DNA from: a virus
DNA: 59,680 bases
Strand: one strand, 5' to 3'
IMG/VR virus record: IMGVR_UViG_3300032011_000009
Coordinates: 1-59,680 of that record
A model generated the notes under the pieces. It saw only the letters and a program-made list of their open reading frames with translations, was not told the DNA's origin and did not search any database. A program made the position numbers and the translations under genes. Below, piece after piece: positions 1-8,076 of this stretch. How positions within the stretch are numbered: the stretch's first letter is position 1; the number at the start of each line of letters is the position of its first letter.

Positions 1-1920
1 TGCCCCCAATCATCATCATTAACATGTGCGCCGAAGGATGTGTGTATTAACTCGTTGTTGGCTTGGTCGTTCAGATCGTCAATGGCGCTGTTATATTCAT
101 CTGCCATTTGTTCATACTGATCTTCTTCCTCGCCCTCAGAATCGTGGTGTACGCTAGCGCCGAAAGGGAACGGGTCATCCAAGCCCTCGGCTCTGCCCGG
201 TCTAAAGAACATGCTAAGGATCTCGCCATCACGGGTGTCGCCGTAGCTACCACCGTAGCGTGTAAGGTAGTCTAACTGCGGTATGAAATACGTGGTTGCC
301 TCGCCCTTGCCAGTCTCGGCGTCAATGTCTCCCAACTCTTGAGCGAATATGTCCTTCTGCTTCTCCCATACAAACTCTCTGACTGCGCCGACAAAACCGG
401 GTGTGCCTCTGCCGTACGTCCTGCTCTCGGGAGCAGCAAAGGTTAGTTCGTTTGGATCATCAACGTACTTTCTAAGTCTAACGCGAGAGTTTACGCCGAT
501 ACCACTAATGTCACGGTCACGGTCAGCAAAGATCTCCTCGTCATCAAAGTCACCAATGTCTTTCGGGTCTGGCGCTCGGGTAGCTTCTTCACTGTGTTTC
601 TCTAATGCGGCTTTATATTCTTCTTCTGATGTGATCTCTTTCCATGGCTCGAAATCTCCCGCGCCGGGGCGTCTGCTCTCCCAATCTTCATAGTTCTTAA
701 CGTACTGTTTGAACAACAGAGGGTTGATGTTGAGAGCCTTGGCTTGAGCGATGATCATGACTTCCTTAAACTTCTCAGGCTTCGCTGCCATCTCAACCTT
801 CTTCTCCATTCCGTTCCACCACTTTGTGCCGGCGTTGGTCCTAGCCCACACCCACAACAACATCAACGCACCCTCGGGTGTCTCGGTGTCGTAGTCCTGA
901 CGGATAGCTGTGATTCTCTCGGCTTGTCCTAACTCCTGATACATCCTGTCGAGTTTCGCAATCGGTCTTTCTCTTTCCTCCGAAGGTGTCAGAAGTTTAT
1001 TAAGTTCTGCCTCTGTGACTGCGTACGCGATAGGTCCGTGACCCTTCGCCTCTTGGATGGCGCAATGAAAATACTCACTGCCCTCGCTGTGGCATGAGTG
1101 AATGTTACTAATGTCGCTCATGCGTAGTACGTCGATGGGGTGACGTGACAGGATGACGTGCATGTTCTCTGCTTTGTCTTCGCTGGTCAACCCTTGCTGG
1201 AGTTTCTTGTGGTTGTTGTCTTTCGTGTAGTGTGTCTGATTCTTAGCCCACCACTGCGCTGCACCTTCGGGAAGCTTGCCCTTGTTCTCAAGACCGCCAA
1301 TGACTTTATTGATTCCCTGCTTCTGAACCTTAGTAATCTTCTCGCCTGCTCTCGGTCCTTTCGGGATCACTTGCTCGACTCGGCGCTCTAGCCCAAGGTC
1401 GGCTACGTCAATCTCTACTTCGTACTCGCCGCCGCCGTCAGCAGCAAGGCGCTGTCGCTTCTGCTTTACCTTCTTTGTGGGGAACCCCCGCTCGGGTGCA
1501 TCTGAGGCTTCCCATTCTTTCCACTCTTCTTTGGTTGGCTCCCACTCGCCGCCATCGGGGTTGTGGGTGCTCCCGGTTTCTTGGCTCTTTTCGTAGCTGT
1601 AAATGCTCCGCTGGCGTTCGCGGGCGCTGTCAGAGATCGGAGGCAACCAGCCATCTTGTTTGACTGCTCGCAGGATTGCTTTGAGCATGCGAGTGTCGTG
1701 ACTGTCCATAGGGAAAGTGACGCGCATGTTCTCGCCAAAGATTTCATTGAAATCATACTCGAAATCACCATGCGGGTCCATGTCCCGCATCCAAGCATAG
1801 ATCTTGTCAGCGGTATTCTTCGAGACTTCATTCATAATGTCTCGGCGCTCGGTGAGAGTCAGGGGCTTTGTGCTTTGTGCGAACTTCTGCCAGTTCTCTA
1901 GAATAGTTTTATAATCCATG
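1..1920 (-). CDS. Large conserved phage protein, paralogue of the 33991-36366 gene (3' end beyond window)
   Basis: An open frame begins at ATG 1920 and runs without a stop to base 1, so at least 640 residues are present and the C-terminus lies outside. The protein begins MDYKTILENWQKFAQ, a W-x-x-F motif like the T4 capsid-targeting leader. A core near residues 260-300 reads ILSRHPIDVLRMSD then SCHSEG and KGHGPIAYA. Further on come DEEIFADRDRD, APESRTYGRGTPGF and LTRYGGSYGD. Each block has a counterpart in the 791-residue protein at 33991-36366, so the two are paralogues. The rest is acidic and rich in Glu and Asp. I do not know the function. The Cys/His core could be catalytic or metal-binding, and the leader suggests a packaged virion protein. 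It is the last gene of the run 3098-1. Confidence 0.85.
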
Positions 1921-1936
1921 TGCCTACCTGCAGTAA

Positions 1937-2293
1937 TTAGTATGTATTCTGTTCTCCATCCTCAAACGTAATGATTGTTTTGTTTGCAGGATGGGGTTCA
2001 ACATGGACCTTTAAGAAGTCGCCCAAGCTATCGAAAATAGCGATACCGCCTCTGGGTGGTGGGTACAGCCAGTGGATAATGCAGTGTCCAGATGCCAACT
2101 CCACACCTTCGATGACTACGCCTTCGCCAGACACACCGGTTTCGTCGTTCTGCCGGCAGACCGTAAATGTCCTGATCCCTCTCGGGGCTAGCTTTGGTGG
2201 CGGCTTGGGCTTTAGACTCTCATCTATGTCTGCCAGATCATCAACACTAACCATCGCAATAGTATCGTCTGTAACTTCACTCACTCTATGCAT
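1937..2293 (-). CDS. Conserved small phage protein (hypothetical)
   Basis: 118 residues. The central part RTFTVCRQNDETGVSGEG followed by VVIEGVELASGHCIIHWL resembles a small family I recall from phages and actinobacteria (pattern: hydrophobic strand, DETGVSGTGVVAEGVEF, then RWL). No catalytic motif or membrane segment is visible. The N-terminal third is acidic and proline/lysine-rich (ESLKPKPPPKLAPRG), probably disordered. It overlaps the upstream coiled-coil gene by 8 bases, which suggests translational coupling. Function unknown. Confidence 0.75.
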   Translation of the reverse strand: MHRVSEVTDDTIAMVSVDDLADIDESLKPKPPPKLAPRGIRTFTVCRQNDETGVSGEGVVIEGVELASGHCIIHWLYPPPRGGIAIFDSLGDFLKVHVEPHPANKTIITFEDGEQNTY

Positions 2294-2633
2294 CCCCCAC
2301 GGGTCTTAAGCCCCTTAATAGCTGCGCTTCATATTCATCGGTAATAGATTTCATGATTGCTTTTTCTGCCTCTTTCATTTCTTCCATGTGCTGCCACAGT
2401 AAGATATTTTCATCTTTTACCGCCTCAAGCTGTTCAACTAGCTTTTTGTTGTTTACCTTAAGTAGTTCAACGGTGTACCTTAATTCGTGATTCGTCCGAC
2501 GTAGAGAGGATCTTGATGTTCCCCCTCTCAAGGCTTTCCGTAAAATCGCGGACATTGATCGAGTGACGTTTTTTGCCATTTCTGTTCCCCATTGAAAAAA
2601 TCTCATAATAGTATTCCCTTTGCATGTCGTCAT
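2286..2633 (-). CDS. Small coiled-coil protein, start uncertain
   Basis: The C-terminal 60 residues (from about position 2469 down) look like a genuine charged coiled coil (VEQLEAVKDENILLWQHMEEMKEAEKAI). The N-terminal half, upstream of 2467, lies inside the overlapping 2467-2715 frame and looks like out-of-frame translation (SSLRRTNHELR). The real start may therefore be further in, but no good in-frame ATG with a ribosome site is visible between 2469 and the MEEM methionine. Function unknown. Confidence 0.5.
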   Translation of the reverse strand: MTTCKGNTIMRFFQWGTEMAKNVTRSMSAILRKALRGGTSRSSLRRTNHELRYTVELLKVNNKKLVEQLEAVKDENILLWQHMEEMKEAEKAIMKSITDEYEAQLLRGLRPVGDA

Positions 2634-2715
2634 GCTTATGTTCTGTAAAACCTACCCAGAATTTATCCACCACGACATGCATGCTTCTGTTTATTTGTAT
2701 CAGCGAGCCAATCAC
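2467..2715 (-). CDS. Small hypothetical protein, GTG start coupled to the upstream stop
   Basis: 82 residues starting at GTG 2715, which overlaps the TGA of the 2712-3098 gene (GTGA), a typical coupled arrangement. The protein has compact, native-looking composition: DKFWVGFTEHKHDD, EYYYEIFSMGNR, RDFTESLERGNIKIL. It overlaps the N-terminal half of the coiled-coil frame at 2286-2633. Only one of the two frames is likely to be translated over 2467-2633, and this one looks more protein-like. Function unknown. Confidence 0.5.
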   Translation of the reverse strand: MIGSLIQINRSMHVVVDKFWVGFTEHKHDDMQREYYYEIFSMGNRNGKKRHSINVRDFTESLERGNIKILSTSDESRIKVHR

Positions 2716-3098
2716 CCCGTCACCTCAGTTGGGAGTCCCCAACGAACAATATTCAGTCCTTTGATTTTCGCCATATCTTTTACCAAGTATCTTTTAACCC
2801 AGTATGCCGGACGTAGATCGGTGTTAAGCTCAAACTTAATAATATACCGGTTGAACCAGTACTGGTCGGTTGCTCGGGCGCGACTCTGTGCTCCTGCTCG
2901 GGCAGGGTCTGTAACGGTCGTAACACGCTCAATGGCTCGCATGTCATCGATTGTCTGATCTTTATTGCCGCCCTTCTCTTTACTGATACGGACATCCACC
3001 TCTACCTCGTATGTACGTTGGATGTAGGTTGGATCTTTAGTGGTCGCCTCCTTGAGAGTGTCGAACCACTTGTCTATTGCTTTTTGTGTACTCATCAT
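2712..3098 (-). CDS. Conserved phage protein with capsid-targeting-like N-terminus
   Basis: 128 residues. Begins MSTQKAIDKWFDTLKEA, matching the W-x-x-x-L-x-E-A pattern seen in other proteins here and resembling the T4 capsid-targeting leader (MKTYQEFIAEA). The middle, GGNKDQTIDDMRAIERVTTV, resembles a phage family with a GGxxDQTxxDxRxIxGVTTV signature that I remember, likely a small alpha/beta fold. The C-terminus contains YIIKFELNTDLRPAYWVKRYL. There is no clear ribosome site: two ATGs follow an ACTATTTATA element directly. Likely a minor virion or packaged protein. Function unknown. Confidence 0.75.
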   Translation of the reverse strand: MMSTQKAIDKWFDTLKEATTKDPTYIQRTYEVEVDVRISKEKGGNKDQTIDDMRAIERVTTVTDPARAGAQSRARATDQYWFNRYIIKFELNTDLRPAYWVKRYLVKDMAKIKGLNIVRWGLPTEVTG

Positions 3099-3110
3099 TA
3101 TAAATAGTTT
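3097..3110 (-). promoter_or_regulatory. AACTATTTATA element, copy 1
   Basis: On the minus strand this reads AAACTATTTATAAT and runs directly into the ATG ATG of the 2712-3098 gene. It is one of five closely similar elements in the window, each 5' of a minus-strand gene. A promoter -10 here would leave almost no leader, so its role at this copy is unclear. Confidence 0.4.
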
Positions 3111-3119
3111 GTTAAAGGG

Positions 3120-3857
3120 TTAAAGGCTGTTTAGCAGCAAAGCAGTGTCTTTCCAAGAAGCGACACTGTGAACATGCCCATTTGGGCGCTGACCTATCAA
3201 TTCAGCGATTGCATAATCATTGCCGGGAAATTCAATTCTGTCTCCTACAAAATGTATTGTAACATCTTTCGGCAAATCTTTAAAATGTTCCCGAATCACC
3301 TGTGACTTGTCACGCCCTTTGTTAAAAATGTCTATGCTGACAGCGCCACCGATGACAAAATCGCATTTAGGGTGCTTTTTCCGCAGCTTCTTGACGATAT
3401 GTTCTCTTTCGTGCTGCTCCGCATCATATGCAGTGTACTCATCCCTCTGTTCCTGTGTGGCATCTCTGCCGACAATCGAAAAGTTGACCATGCCGGTCCT
3501 ACTCTCATGGTGCCTGCCTGTCTTTGTTGGATACTCAGATTCGGCAACCGCCAAATCTAGGTCCGATAGAAGCTTTTTGGATGGCTCAAATTTGTGCTCA
3601 TATTCATGAAACCATGCCCGCTCCTCGTCCTTCTTTCTCCTGTAATATACGTTGCCCATACACGCAAACACGCCCTCGATACGGTCCATGACCTCGGGAC
3701 TCAGTTGCTCAGCCAGACGCACAAAGCTGCCGCCCGACACAAGATAGACCTCCCTACCCTCCAACCATTCAAAAAATTGGCGGCGAAAAATTTGCACAGC
3801 CTTCTGTTTCGGGGGCGTTAAAGTTCCATCAACATCAAACAAGTATATTGTTCTCAT
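3120..3857 (-). CDS. Phosphomannomutase, eukaryotic-type HAD family (PMM-like)
   Basis: 245 residues, full length for alpha-phosphomannomutases (about 250), which interconvert mannose-6-P and mannose-1-P. HAD motif I is LFDVDGTLTP near residue 6, with the nucleophile Asp and the +2 Asp present. The cap region has RTGMVNFSIVGR, matching the substrate-binding RNGMLNVSPIGR of PMM. Motif GGAVSIDIFNKGRDKSQV matches the PMM SFDVFPDGWDK block, and the C-terminal HFVGDRIEFPGNDYAI matches HFFGDKTxPGGNDxEI (Mg-binding). It overlaps the upstream cupin gene by 4 bases (ATGA). Together they suggest a mannose-phosphate module feeding GDP-mannose or glycan synthesis. A broader HAD sugar phosphatase is possible but the motifs favour PMM. 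Confidence 0.85.
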   Translation of the reverse strand: MRTIYLFDVDGTLTPPKQKAVQIFRRQFFEWLEGREVYLVSGGSFVRLAEQLSPEVMDRIEGVFACMGNVYYRRKKDEERAWFHEYEHKFEPSKKLLSDLDLAVAESEYPTKTGRHHESRTGMVNFSIVGRDATQEQRDEYTAYDAEQHEREHIVKKLRKKHPKCDFVIGGAVSIDIFNKGRDKSQVIREHFKDLPKDVTIHFVGDRIEFPGNDYAIAELIGQRPNGHVHSVASWKDTALLLNSL

Positions 3858-4207
3858 CTGTTGTAGTCATCGTGCAAGCGCACCACATCATCAATCTCCG
3901 GGGTACTAACCTCCAACAGTTCCACATCGCCCTTGTTCGCGCAATATCGATGGATTAAGCCGGGAGTAATGCGTTGGCTTTCACCCTCTCGGAGAAGCTG
4001 GGTGATCCCTTCCAGTTCGCCATGGTGTTCGTAATGAGGACCAAGTTCCAGCAGGAGCGTACCCTTCATCACATAAATCGTCTCATCTTTCTGCTCATGA
4101 TATTGTCTAGACAGGCGGTGCCCGTCGTCAATATGCAAAATCTTGCCCAGATATTTGTCGTTGACTGCCCAACGAATCTCATAGCCCCAAGGCTTATCTA
4201 CTCTCAT
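3854..4207 (-). CDS. Cupin, mannose-6-phosphate isomerase type II-like
   Basis: 117-residue single-domain cupin. It starts with KPWGYEIRWAVNDKYLGKIL, the hallmark of the isomerase part of type II mannose-6-P isomerase/GDP-mannose pyrophosphorylases. Then comes SRQYHEQKDETIYVMKGT, cupin motif 1 with metal-binding His/Glu, and ITPGLIHRYCA, motif 2. STPEIDDVVRLHDDYNR matches the typical C-terminal SPxxDDIVRLxDxYGR block. The stop overlaps the start of the phosphomannomutase gene, so both are likely translated together in mannose-phosphate metabolism. Confidence 0.85.
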   Translation of the reverse strand: MRVDKPWGYEIRWAVNDKYLGKILHIDDGHRLSRQYHEQKDETIYVMKGTLLLELGPHYEHHGELEGITQLLREGESQRITPGLIHRYCANKGDVELLEVSTPEIDDVVRLHDDYNR

Positions 4208-4208
4208 A

Positions 4209-4559
4209 CTATCTCCAAAATAACTGCACGCCCATGATGCAGCATGACAAGGCGATGCAAATCATCGTCTTTGTTGTAAACATACTCTCGCCCAAAAGCA
4301 GGTAGGTTAATATCGGAAACACGAAATACGATGCCGCGAAACCCATAAACCTTCCTGACCATGCCTCTCCAGTTTCTTCAAAGATGTAGCGCGTAGCCAT
4401 CCAGAAACTAAGCCCGACAGGAATAGAGTAGATACCAACAGCTAGCAAAGGCTTGTCCTTCCACCATTCCCATGCGAACTGAGAATTCAACTGAAACCAT
4501 GCACAGATATGCCCCAGAATAAAGAAGCCAATGCCGTAAAGAAAGTTAATGTTAGGCAT
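4209..4559 (-). CDS. Four-helix integral membrane protein
   Basis: 116 residues with four hydrophobic segments at about 5-23, 38-58, 68-88 and 94-113. The C-terminal half (GRFMGFAASYFVFPILTYLL then TKTMICIALSCCIMGVQLFW) resembles a small phage membrane family I recall from marine T4-like genomes. It is about half the length of small multidrug/EamA-type transporters. No catalytic residues seen. It lies between the metallopeptidase-like gene (8-base overlap) and the mannose module; a role in envelope or sugar transport is only a guess. Confidence 0.75.
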   Translation of the reverse strand: MPNINFLYGIGFFILGHICAWFQLNSQFAWEWWKDKPLLAVGIYSIPVGLSFWMATRYIFEETGEAWSGRFMGFAASYFVFPILTYLLLGESMFTTKTMICIALSCCIMGVQLFWR

Positions 4560-5019
4560 TTCTGCTCCATTTTAGGTACTTGTGTAATGCGCTCGTAACC
4601 ATCGAGTGCCACAGTTTATCGTTGATTGGGATCTGAAAGTCTGATGCTATCTCCAGTCCTTTCTCCCATGCCATCACCTCTTCTCGGAGGATGTCAATCT
4701 TGTGAGCACGGGTCGCCCTCTTGTTATTCAGCACTGCAGCCGGGTAACGGCGGGCGTGTTCTACCTCACACTCGCGCAAAAGCACATGCCCTGTCTCATG
4801 CAACAGCATATAAAGCTGCCTTTCGAGAGTTGCACGGTTGTCAACTACAATAAAGTCACCGGGAACGATGGCACGTTTGCTGTGAAACAATGCAGTCTCG
4901 CCGTCTTGCTCAAAGACAACCGGTAATCCGTATTCAACATCTAGAAAGACTATAACCCTATCAATATATTCTTTGACATCACTTCTTTCTTGTTTTGCTG
5001 CATTCGCGACAGTCTTCAT
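4552..5019 (-). CDS. HExxH zinc metallopeptidase-like protein (ImmA/IrrE-type)
   Basis: 155 residues. LYMLLHETGHVLLRE near residues 70-84 is an HExxH zinc-binding helix. A later EEVMAWEKGLEIA helix can supply the third ligand Glu, as in ImmA/IrrE-family peptidases (EExEADxFA-like). The C-terminal third is helical. It overlaps the upstream glutaredoxin-like frame by 41 bases, which is long for this genome, but no better in-frame start is visible. Family members often cleave repressors. The target here is unknown. Confidence 0.7.
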   Translation of the reverse strand: MKTVANAAKQERSDVKEYIDRVIVFLDVEYGLPVVFEQDGETALFHSKRAIVPGDFIVVDNRATLERQLYMLLHETGHVLLRECEVEHARRYPAAVLNNKRATRAHKIDILREEVMAWEKGLEIASDFQIPINDKLWHSMVTSALHKYLKWSRNA

Positions 5020-5269
5020 CTTCCAATCCTAGGTGATCTTTCAAATCGTTGAAGCCGCCAATGACTTCTTCATCCCCGTTTATATCGCATTTTACAACCA
5101 GCGGCAAAGTTGGCCAACGATACTTCTTGCCAACAAAAACCTGCATCTCTGGGCTTTTATCCAGAAAGGTTAATGCATACTCATAGCCAGAACGGTCTAG
5201 CTGCTTTACTGCTTCGATGGCATAGGGATCGTGACCTGTGCCATACACATGATAAAATAATATAGACAC
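4979..5269 (-). CDS. Glutaredoxin-fold protein lacking the active-site cysteines
   Basis: 96 residues with a glutaredoxin-like pattern: an N-terminal beta strand (ILFYHVYGTG), then DPYAIEAVKQLDRSGYEY where CPYC would be expected, then WPTLPLVV in the position of the TVPxVF cis-proline loop, then IGGFNDLKDHL matching IGGxxDL. Both CPYC cysteines are replaced (D-P-Y-A), so thiol redox activity by the usual mechanism is not expected. Cys appears only near the C-terminus (CDINGDE; DCRECSK). It could be a binding protein derived from glutaredoxin. Confidence 0.65.
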   Translation of the reverse strand: MSILFYHVYGTGHDPYAIEAVKQLDRSGYEYALTFLDKSPEMQVFVGKKYRWPTLPLVVKCDINGDEEVIGGFNDLKDHLGLEDEDCRECSKTRKK

Positions 5270-5271
5270 TA

Positions 5272-5565
5272 TTATCCCTTCAACAGAGCTTTGGTCTGAA
5301 TATTTAACTTGTTCTCGATCATGCCAATGCCGCCGACGACAACAATATCTAAGCCGCCGTGTCCACGATTCATCTGAATCTTGGTAAACTCTTGGCGGTC
5401 GTCTAAGCCATCAGGCAAAATGCCCTCTTTGAGCAAAGATGTTGCTCTATGGTCTGGTCTGAGACACACCACATAGTCTGGGTTGACAACCACTTCACGC
5501 AATGTCCATTTTCCGCTCTTCTGAGTGGGCTGCTCATACAACTCCACCAGTTTAATTCCGTTCAT
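5272..5565 (-). CDS. Small hypothetical protein
   Basis: 97 residues. Visible blocks: GKWTLREVVVNPDYVVCLRPD, LLKEGILPDGLDDRQEFTKI and GGLDIVVVGGIGMI. The arrangement (strand, NPDYVV, then FTKIxMNRG) suggests a small beta protein, loosely like FlbD-type or LytTR-like small proteins, but the evidence is too weak to name a family. Starts 4 bases inside the end of the preceding gene. Function unknown. Confidence 0.65.
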   Translation of the reverse strand: MNGIKLVELYEQPTQKSGKWTLREVVVNPDYVVCLRPDHRATSLLKEGILPDGLDDRQEFTKIQMNRGHGGLDIVVVGGIGMIENKLNIQTKALLKG

Positions 5566-5801
5566 TTCTCCTCCGGTTCTCTATAGGGATAGACGTGGGC
5601 TTTCTTCACCAACATCCTGCGCCCTTTAATAAAAAGTTTAAGTCCCGCATCTGCTTCTTCCAAGAAGATTCCTGTTGTCGGTGCCTCAGTCACCAAGACA
5701 TTGCCAGATCCCCAGTGCCACAACTGGACATCTTGCGGAATATAGACCAGATCGCCATGAGCAAATTGTTCGCTAGCCTGTTTCTGGTGTTTCGTCTTCA
5801 T
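5562..5801 (-). CDS. Small SH3-like phage protein (hypothetical)
   Basis: I place the start at ATG 5801 (MKTKHQKQ), preceded by AGGGA seven bases upstream, rather than at the longer in-frame extension to 5900 that would lie wholly inside the 5773-6069 gene. The 79-residue product contains HGDLVYIPQDVQLWHW and LKLFIKGRRMLVKKAHVYPY. This pattern (R/VxIPxDxxL ... LYEGxxWxVxxxxVY) is common in small marine T4-like phage proteins. Probably a small beta-barrel. Function unknown. Confidence 0.65.
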   Translation of the reverse strand: MKTKHQKQASEQFAHGDLVYIPQDVQLWHWGSGNVLVTEAPTTGIFLEEADAGLKLFIKGRRMLVKKAHVYPYREPEEK

Positions 5802-6069
5802 ACGTTTTTCCCTGAATGGCATTGTTGTAGCCTGATAGCAGCGAAGCTGCATCCTCAAGCCTCTGATCGATACGCGCAAGACCTTGACGAGTTTTATCAA
5901 TAAGTTCTAGAATCTCGTCGCCCTTCAACTGGTCCTTTACTGCAACGTCATCAATTCTGCTGACATGATTAGACAGAAACAGCAAGGACTTGCCGCTTTC
6001 TCTCATAAATTCAGTAATCAAGTCGGGAATGTTCTCCAACTCTTCTGAATAAGTAATGTTAACTCTCAT
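5773..6069 (-). CDS. Small helical hypothetical phage protein
   Basis: 98 residues. MRVNITYSEELENIPDLI followed by alternating hydrophobic/charged helices (ELIDKTRQGLARIDQRLEDA). The MRVNITYS start followed by a two-helix hairpin is a pattern I remember from marine T4-like phages. No catalytic motif. It overlaps the next gene's start by 29 bases. Function unknown. Confidence 0.7.
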   Translation of the reverse strand: MRVNITYSEELENIPDLITEFMRESGKSLLFLSNHVSRIDDVAVKDQLKGDEILELIDKTRQGLARIDQRLEDAASLLSGYNNAIQGKTYEDETPETG

Positions 6070-6089
6070 CTATACTCCAATAGATACTG

Positions 6090-6416
6090 TTATGGGGAAG
6101 TGATCATTCCCCAGATGCTGTTCATAACTAGTGCAATGGTCAAACTTACGATTGACCAGATCACCTTAGTGTTGCTCGCCTTCCACGACTCTAGCTGCTG
6201 GACCCGTGCTTCCAACTGGGCATGGCGGGCATATAAGCCCTGATCGGGGTTGTACATGGCTTCCTTGATCATGGAAATGTCATCAGCCGCTTCACTGATG
6301 TCGGTCTTGATTCCATCGATGCCGCTACTAAGCAGATCGATCTTGGAACTCAAAGTCGCCATCGACTGATTCAGTTCAAGCATTGTGATCACATTTTCGG
6401 AAATATCTGGAGCCAT
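6090..6416 (-). CDS. Coiled-coil protein with C-terminal membrane anchor (XhlA-like)
   Basis: 108 residues. Residues about 10-85 form a heptad-rich coiled coil (MATLSSKIDLLSSGIDGIKTD; HAQLEARVQQLESWKASN). They are followed by one hydrophobic segment, VIWSIVSLTIALVMNSIWG, near the C-terminus. This layout matches small phage hemolysin XhlA-like/holin-associated proteins. It is not next to the endolysin (9821-10756), so a lysis role is plausible but unproven. It lies 10 bases downstream of the groEL stop. Confidence 0.6.
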   Translation of the reverse strand: MAPDISENVITMLELNQSMATLSSKIDLLSSGIDGIKTDISEAADDISMIKEAMYNPDQGLYARHAQLEARVQQLESWKASNTKVIWSIVSLTIALVMNSIWGMITSP

Positions 6417-6426
6417 AGTACTTTAA

Positions 6427-8016
6427 TTAGTTCGATGTTTCGATTACCGCGTGACTCGTTGTAAATAAAGTGCCTGCCGCCGAAGCTGCATTCTGCAACG
6501 CACAACGGGTGACCTTCACAGGGTCAATCACGCCAGACTCTACCATTTTTGTCAACTTGCCAGCGTGAAAATCCCAGCCTTCTTCAAGCGAAGCGGCTTG
6601 GATCTTATCACAAATCAAGTCGGGGCTTTCCCCTGCGTTCACAGCCATCTGCCTAAGCGGAGCATGCACTGCCGCCTTTATAATCTCAATTCCGCAGCGC
6701 TGCTCTTCGTTGTCTGCATCGATCTTTAGCGCAGCCGCTGCACGAATGAGAGCCACGCCGCCGCCGGGAACGATACCCTCTTGCTGGGCAGACCTTACTG
6801 CTTCTAGAGCATCCTCAATCCGGTGTCGCTTCTCGGTCATCTCAATCTCAGTGGCAGCACCTACGCGAATCACGGCGACACCGCTTGCCAGTCTGGTAAT
6901 GCGCTCTTGCAACTTCTCGCACTCATGAATGGAGTCAGTCACTGATAGCTCTGCCTTAAGATTTTCAATCTGTTCTTCGATCTTGGTGTAGTCACCTTCA
7001 CCGCCAGCAACAGTAGTGCCAGCCTTAGTAATCTCGATAGTCTTACAAGAACCTAAGTGCTCCAAGGTTACCATTTCCGGAGACAAGCCCTTGGATATGG
7101 TAATAAAAGTTGCGCCCACGGATAGCGCCAAGTCTTGCATAATGTTTAGTCGATCCTCGCCATAGCGGGGAGCCTTAACTGCTGCAACCTTGATACCTGA
7201 GTTCATTTCCTGACGGCGGATGGCGTTCATAACCAGTGCAGCCAGTGCTTGACCCTCTACCTCATCTGCAACAACGATCAACGGACGACTGCTACGGTCA
7301 GCAATCTCAAGCACAGGCAACAACTCATCCACTCGCTCAATCTTGGCATCGGTTACCATGATAAGGGGATTTTCATATCGAACTTGTCTGCGGCGTGGGT
7401 CTGTGATGAAAGCTGTAGCCACATACCCAGAAGCAAATCGAAAACCCTCGATTAGATCTAGGCTAGTCTCTAGGCTTCGTGCTTCTTCAACAGTCACCGC
7501 CCCATCTTTGCCAACACTATCAACCGCAGTTGCCACCAGATCACCCAGCTTACGATCATTGTTCGCAGAAATAGTTGCGACATGAGCAATATCTTCCTTG
7601 CTCTTGATCGGCTGAGCCATGTCCTGAAGGTTAATAACTACTGCCTCTACTGCCTTGTCCATGCCGCGCTTCAACTCAATAGGCGACATGCCCGAAGCAA
7701 GGTACCGCTGAGATTGTTCTAGAATCTCTCGCGCAAGAACAGTTGCTGTCGTGGTTCCGTCACCTGCGATGGAGTTCGTCTGCGACGACGCCTGTTTAAT
7801 GATCTGTGCTCCAACATTCTCAAACGGATCGTCCAGTTCTACGTGTTTCGCTACAGTCACACCGTCCTTGGTGATGATGGGAGTTCCGCCGGCAGTTTGC
7901 AGGATTACGTTCCTGCCTCTCGGTCCCAAAGTTGCTGCTGTATAATCAGCCAGCAGGTTGACGCCATTCATAATCTTCTGGCTTAAGCCTGCACCATTGT
8001 TGTACTCTTTAGACAA
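6427..8016 (-). CDS. groEL: GroEL-type chaperonin
   Basis: 529-residue Hsp60 (E. coli 548). ATLGPRGRNVILQ, KDGVTVAKHVEL and AGDGTTTATVLAREIL (ATP-site Asp) are intact. The apical domain region is SGYVATAFITDP, and EKRHRIEDALEAVRSA carries the catalytic Asp, with EGIVPGGGVALIRAAA after it. The C-terminus lacks the GGM repeat tail. The start is TTG 8016, six bases after an AGAGGTG ribosome site. A perfect-consensus sigma-70 promoter lies just upstream (8042-8070). The partner co-chaperonin is probably the GroES-like gene at 22519-22797, not adjacent. Likely assists folding of phage structural proteins, as gp31/GroEL does in T4 infection. Confidence 0.97.
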   Translation of the reverse strand: MSKEYNNGAGLSQKIMNGVNLLADYTAATLGPRGRNVILQTAGGTPIITKDGVTVAKHVELDDPFENVGAQIIKQASSQTNSIAGDGTTTATVLAREILEQSQRYLASGMSPIELKRGMDKAVEAVVINLQDMAQPIKSKEDIAHVATISANNDRKLGDLVATAVDSVGKDGAVTVEEARSLETSLDLIEGFRFASGYVATAFITDPRRRQVRYENPLIMVTDAKIERVDELLPVLEIADRSSRPLIVVADEVEGQALAALVMNAIRRQEMNSGIKVAAVKAPRYGEDRLNIMQDLALSVGATFITISKGLSPEMVTLEHLGSCKTIEITKAGTTVAGGEGDYTKIEEQIENLKAELSVTDSIHECEKLQERITRLASGVAVIRVGAATEIEMTEKRHRIEDALEAVRSAQQEGIVPGGGVALIRAAAALKIDADNEEQRCGIEIIKAAVHAPLRQMAVNAGESPDLICDKIQAASLEEGWDFHAGKLTKMVESGVIDPVKVTRCALQNAASAAGTLFTTSHAVIETSN

Positions 8017-8041
8017 TATACACCTCTTATTTATATTCTAT

Positions 8042-8070
8042 ATTATAACCCAACTTAGCAGGGTTGTCAA
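8042..8070 (-). promoter_or_regulatory. Consensus sigma-70 promoter for groEL
   Basis: On the minus strand TTGACA (8065-8070), a 17-base spacer, then TATAAT (8042-8047), both boxes perfect. The inferred start of transcription is about 8035, leaving a short leader with the AGAGGTG ribosome site before the TTG start at 8016. Confidence 0.85.
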
Positions 8071-8076
8071 ATGTTA

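Noticed and set aside
1-1900. Short plus-strand and other minus frames across 1-1900
   Set aside because: The continuous minus frame from ATG 1920 to the edge, with blocks shared with 33991-36366, explains the region.
5802-5900. Extended start for the 5562 gene (to 5900)
   Set aside because: Lies wholly within the 5773-6069 gene; the ATG at 5801 has a good AGGGA site.
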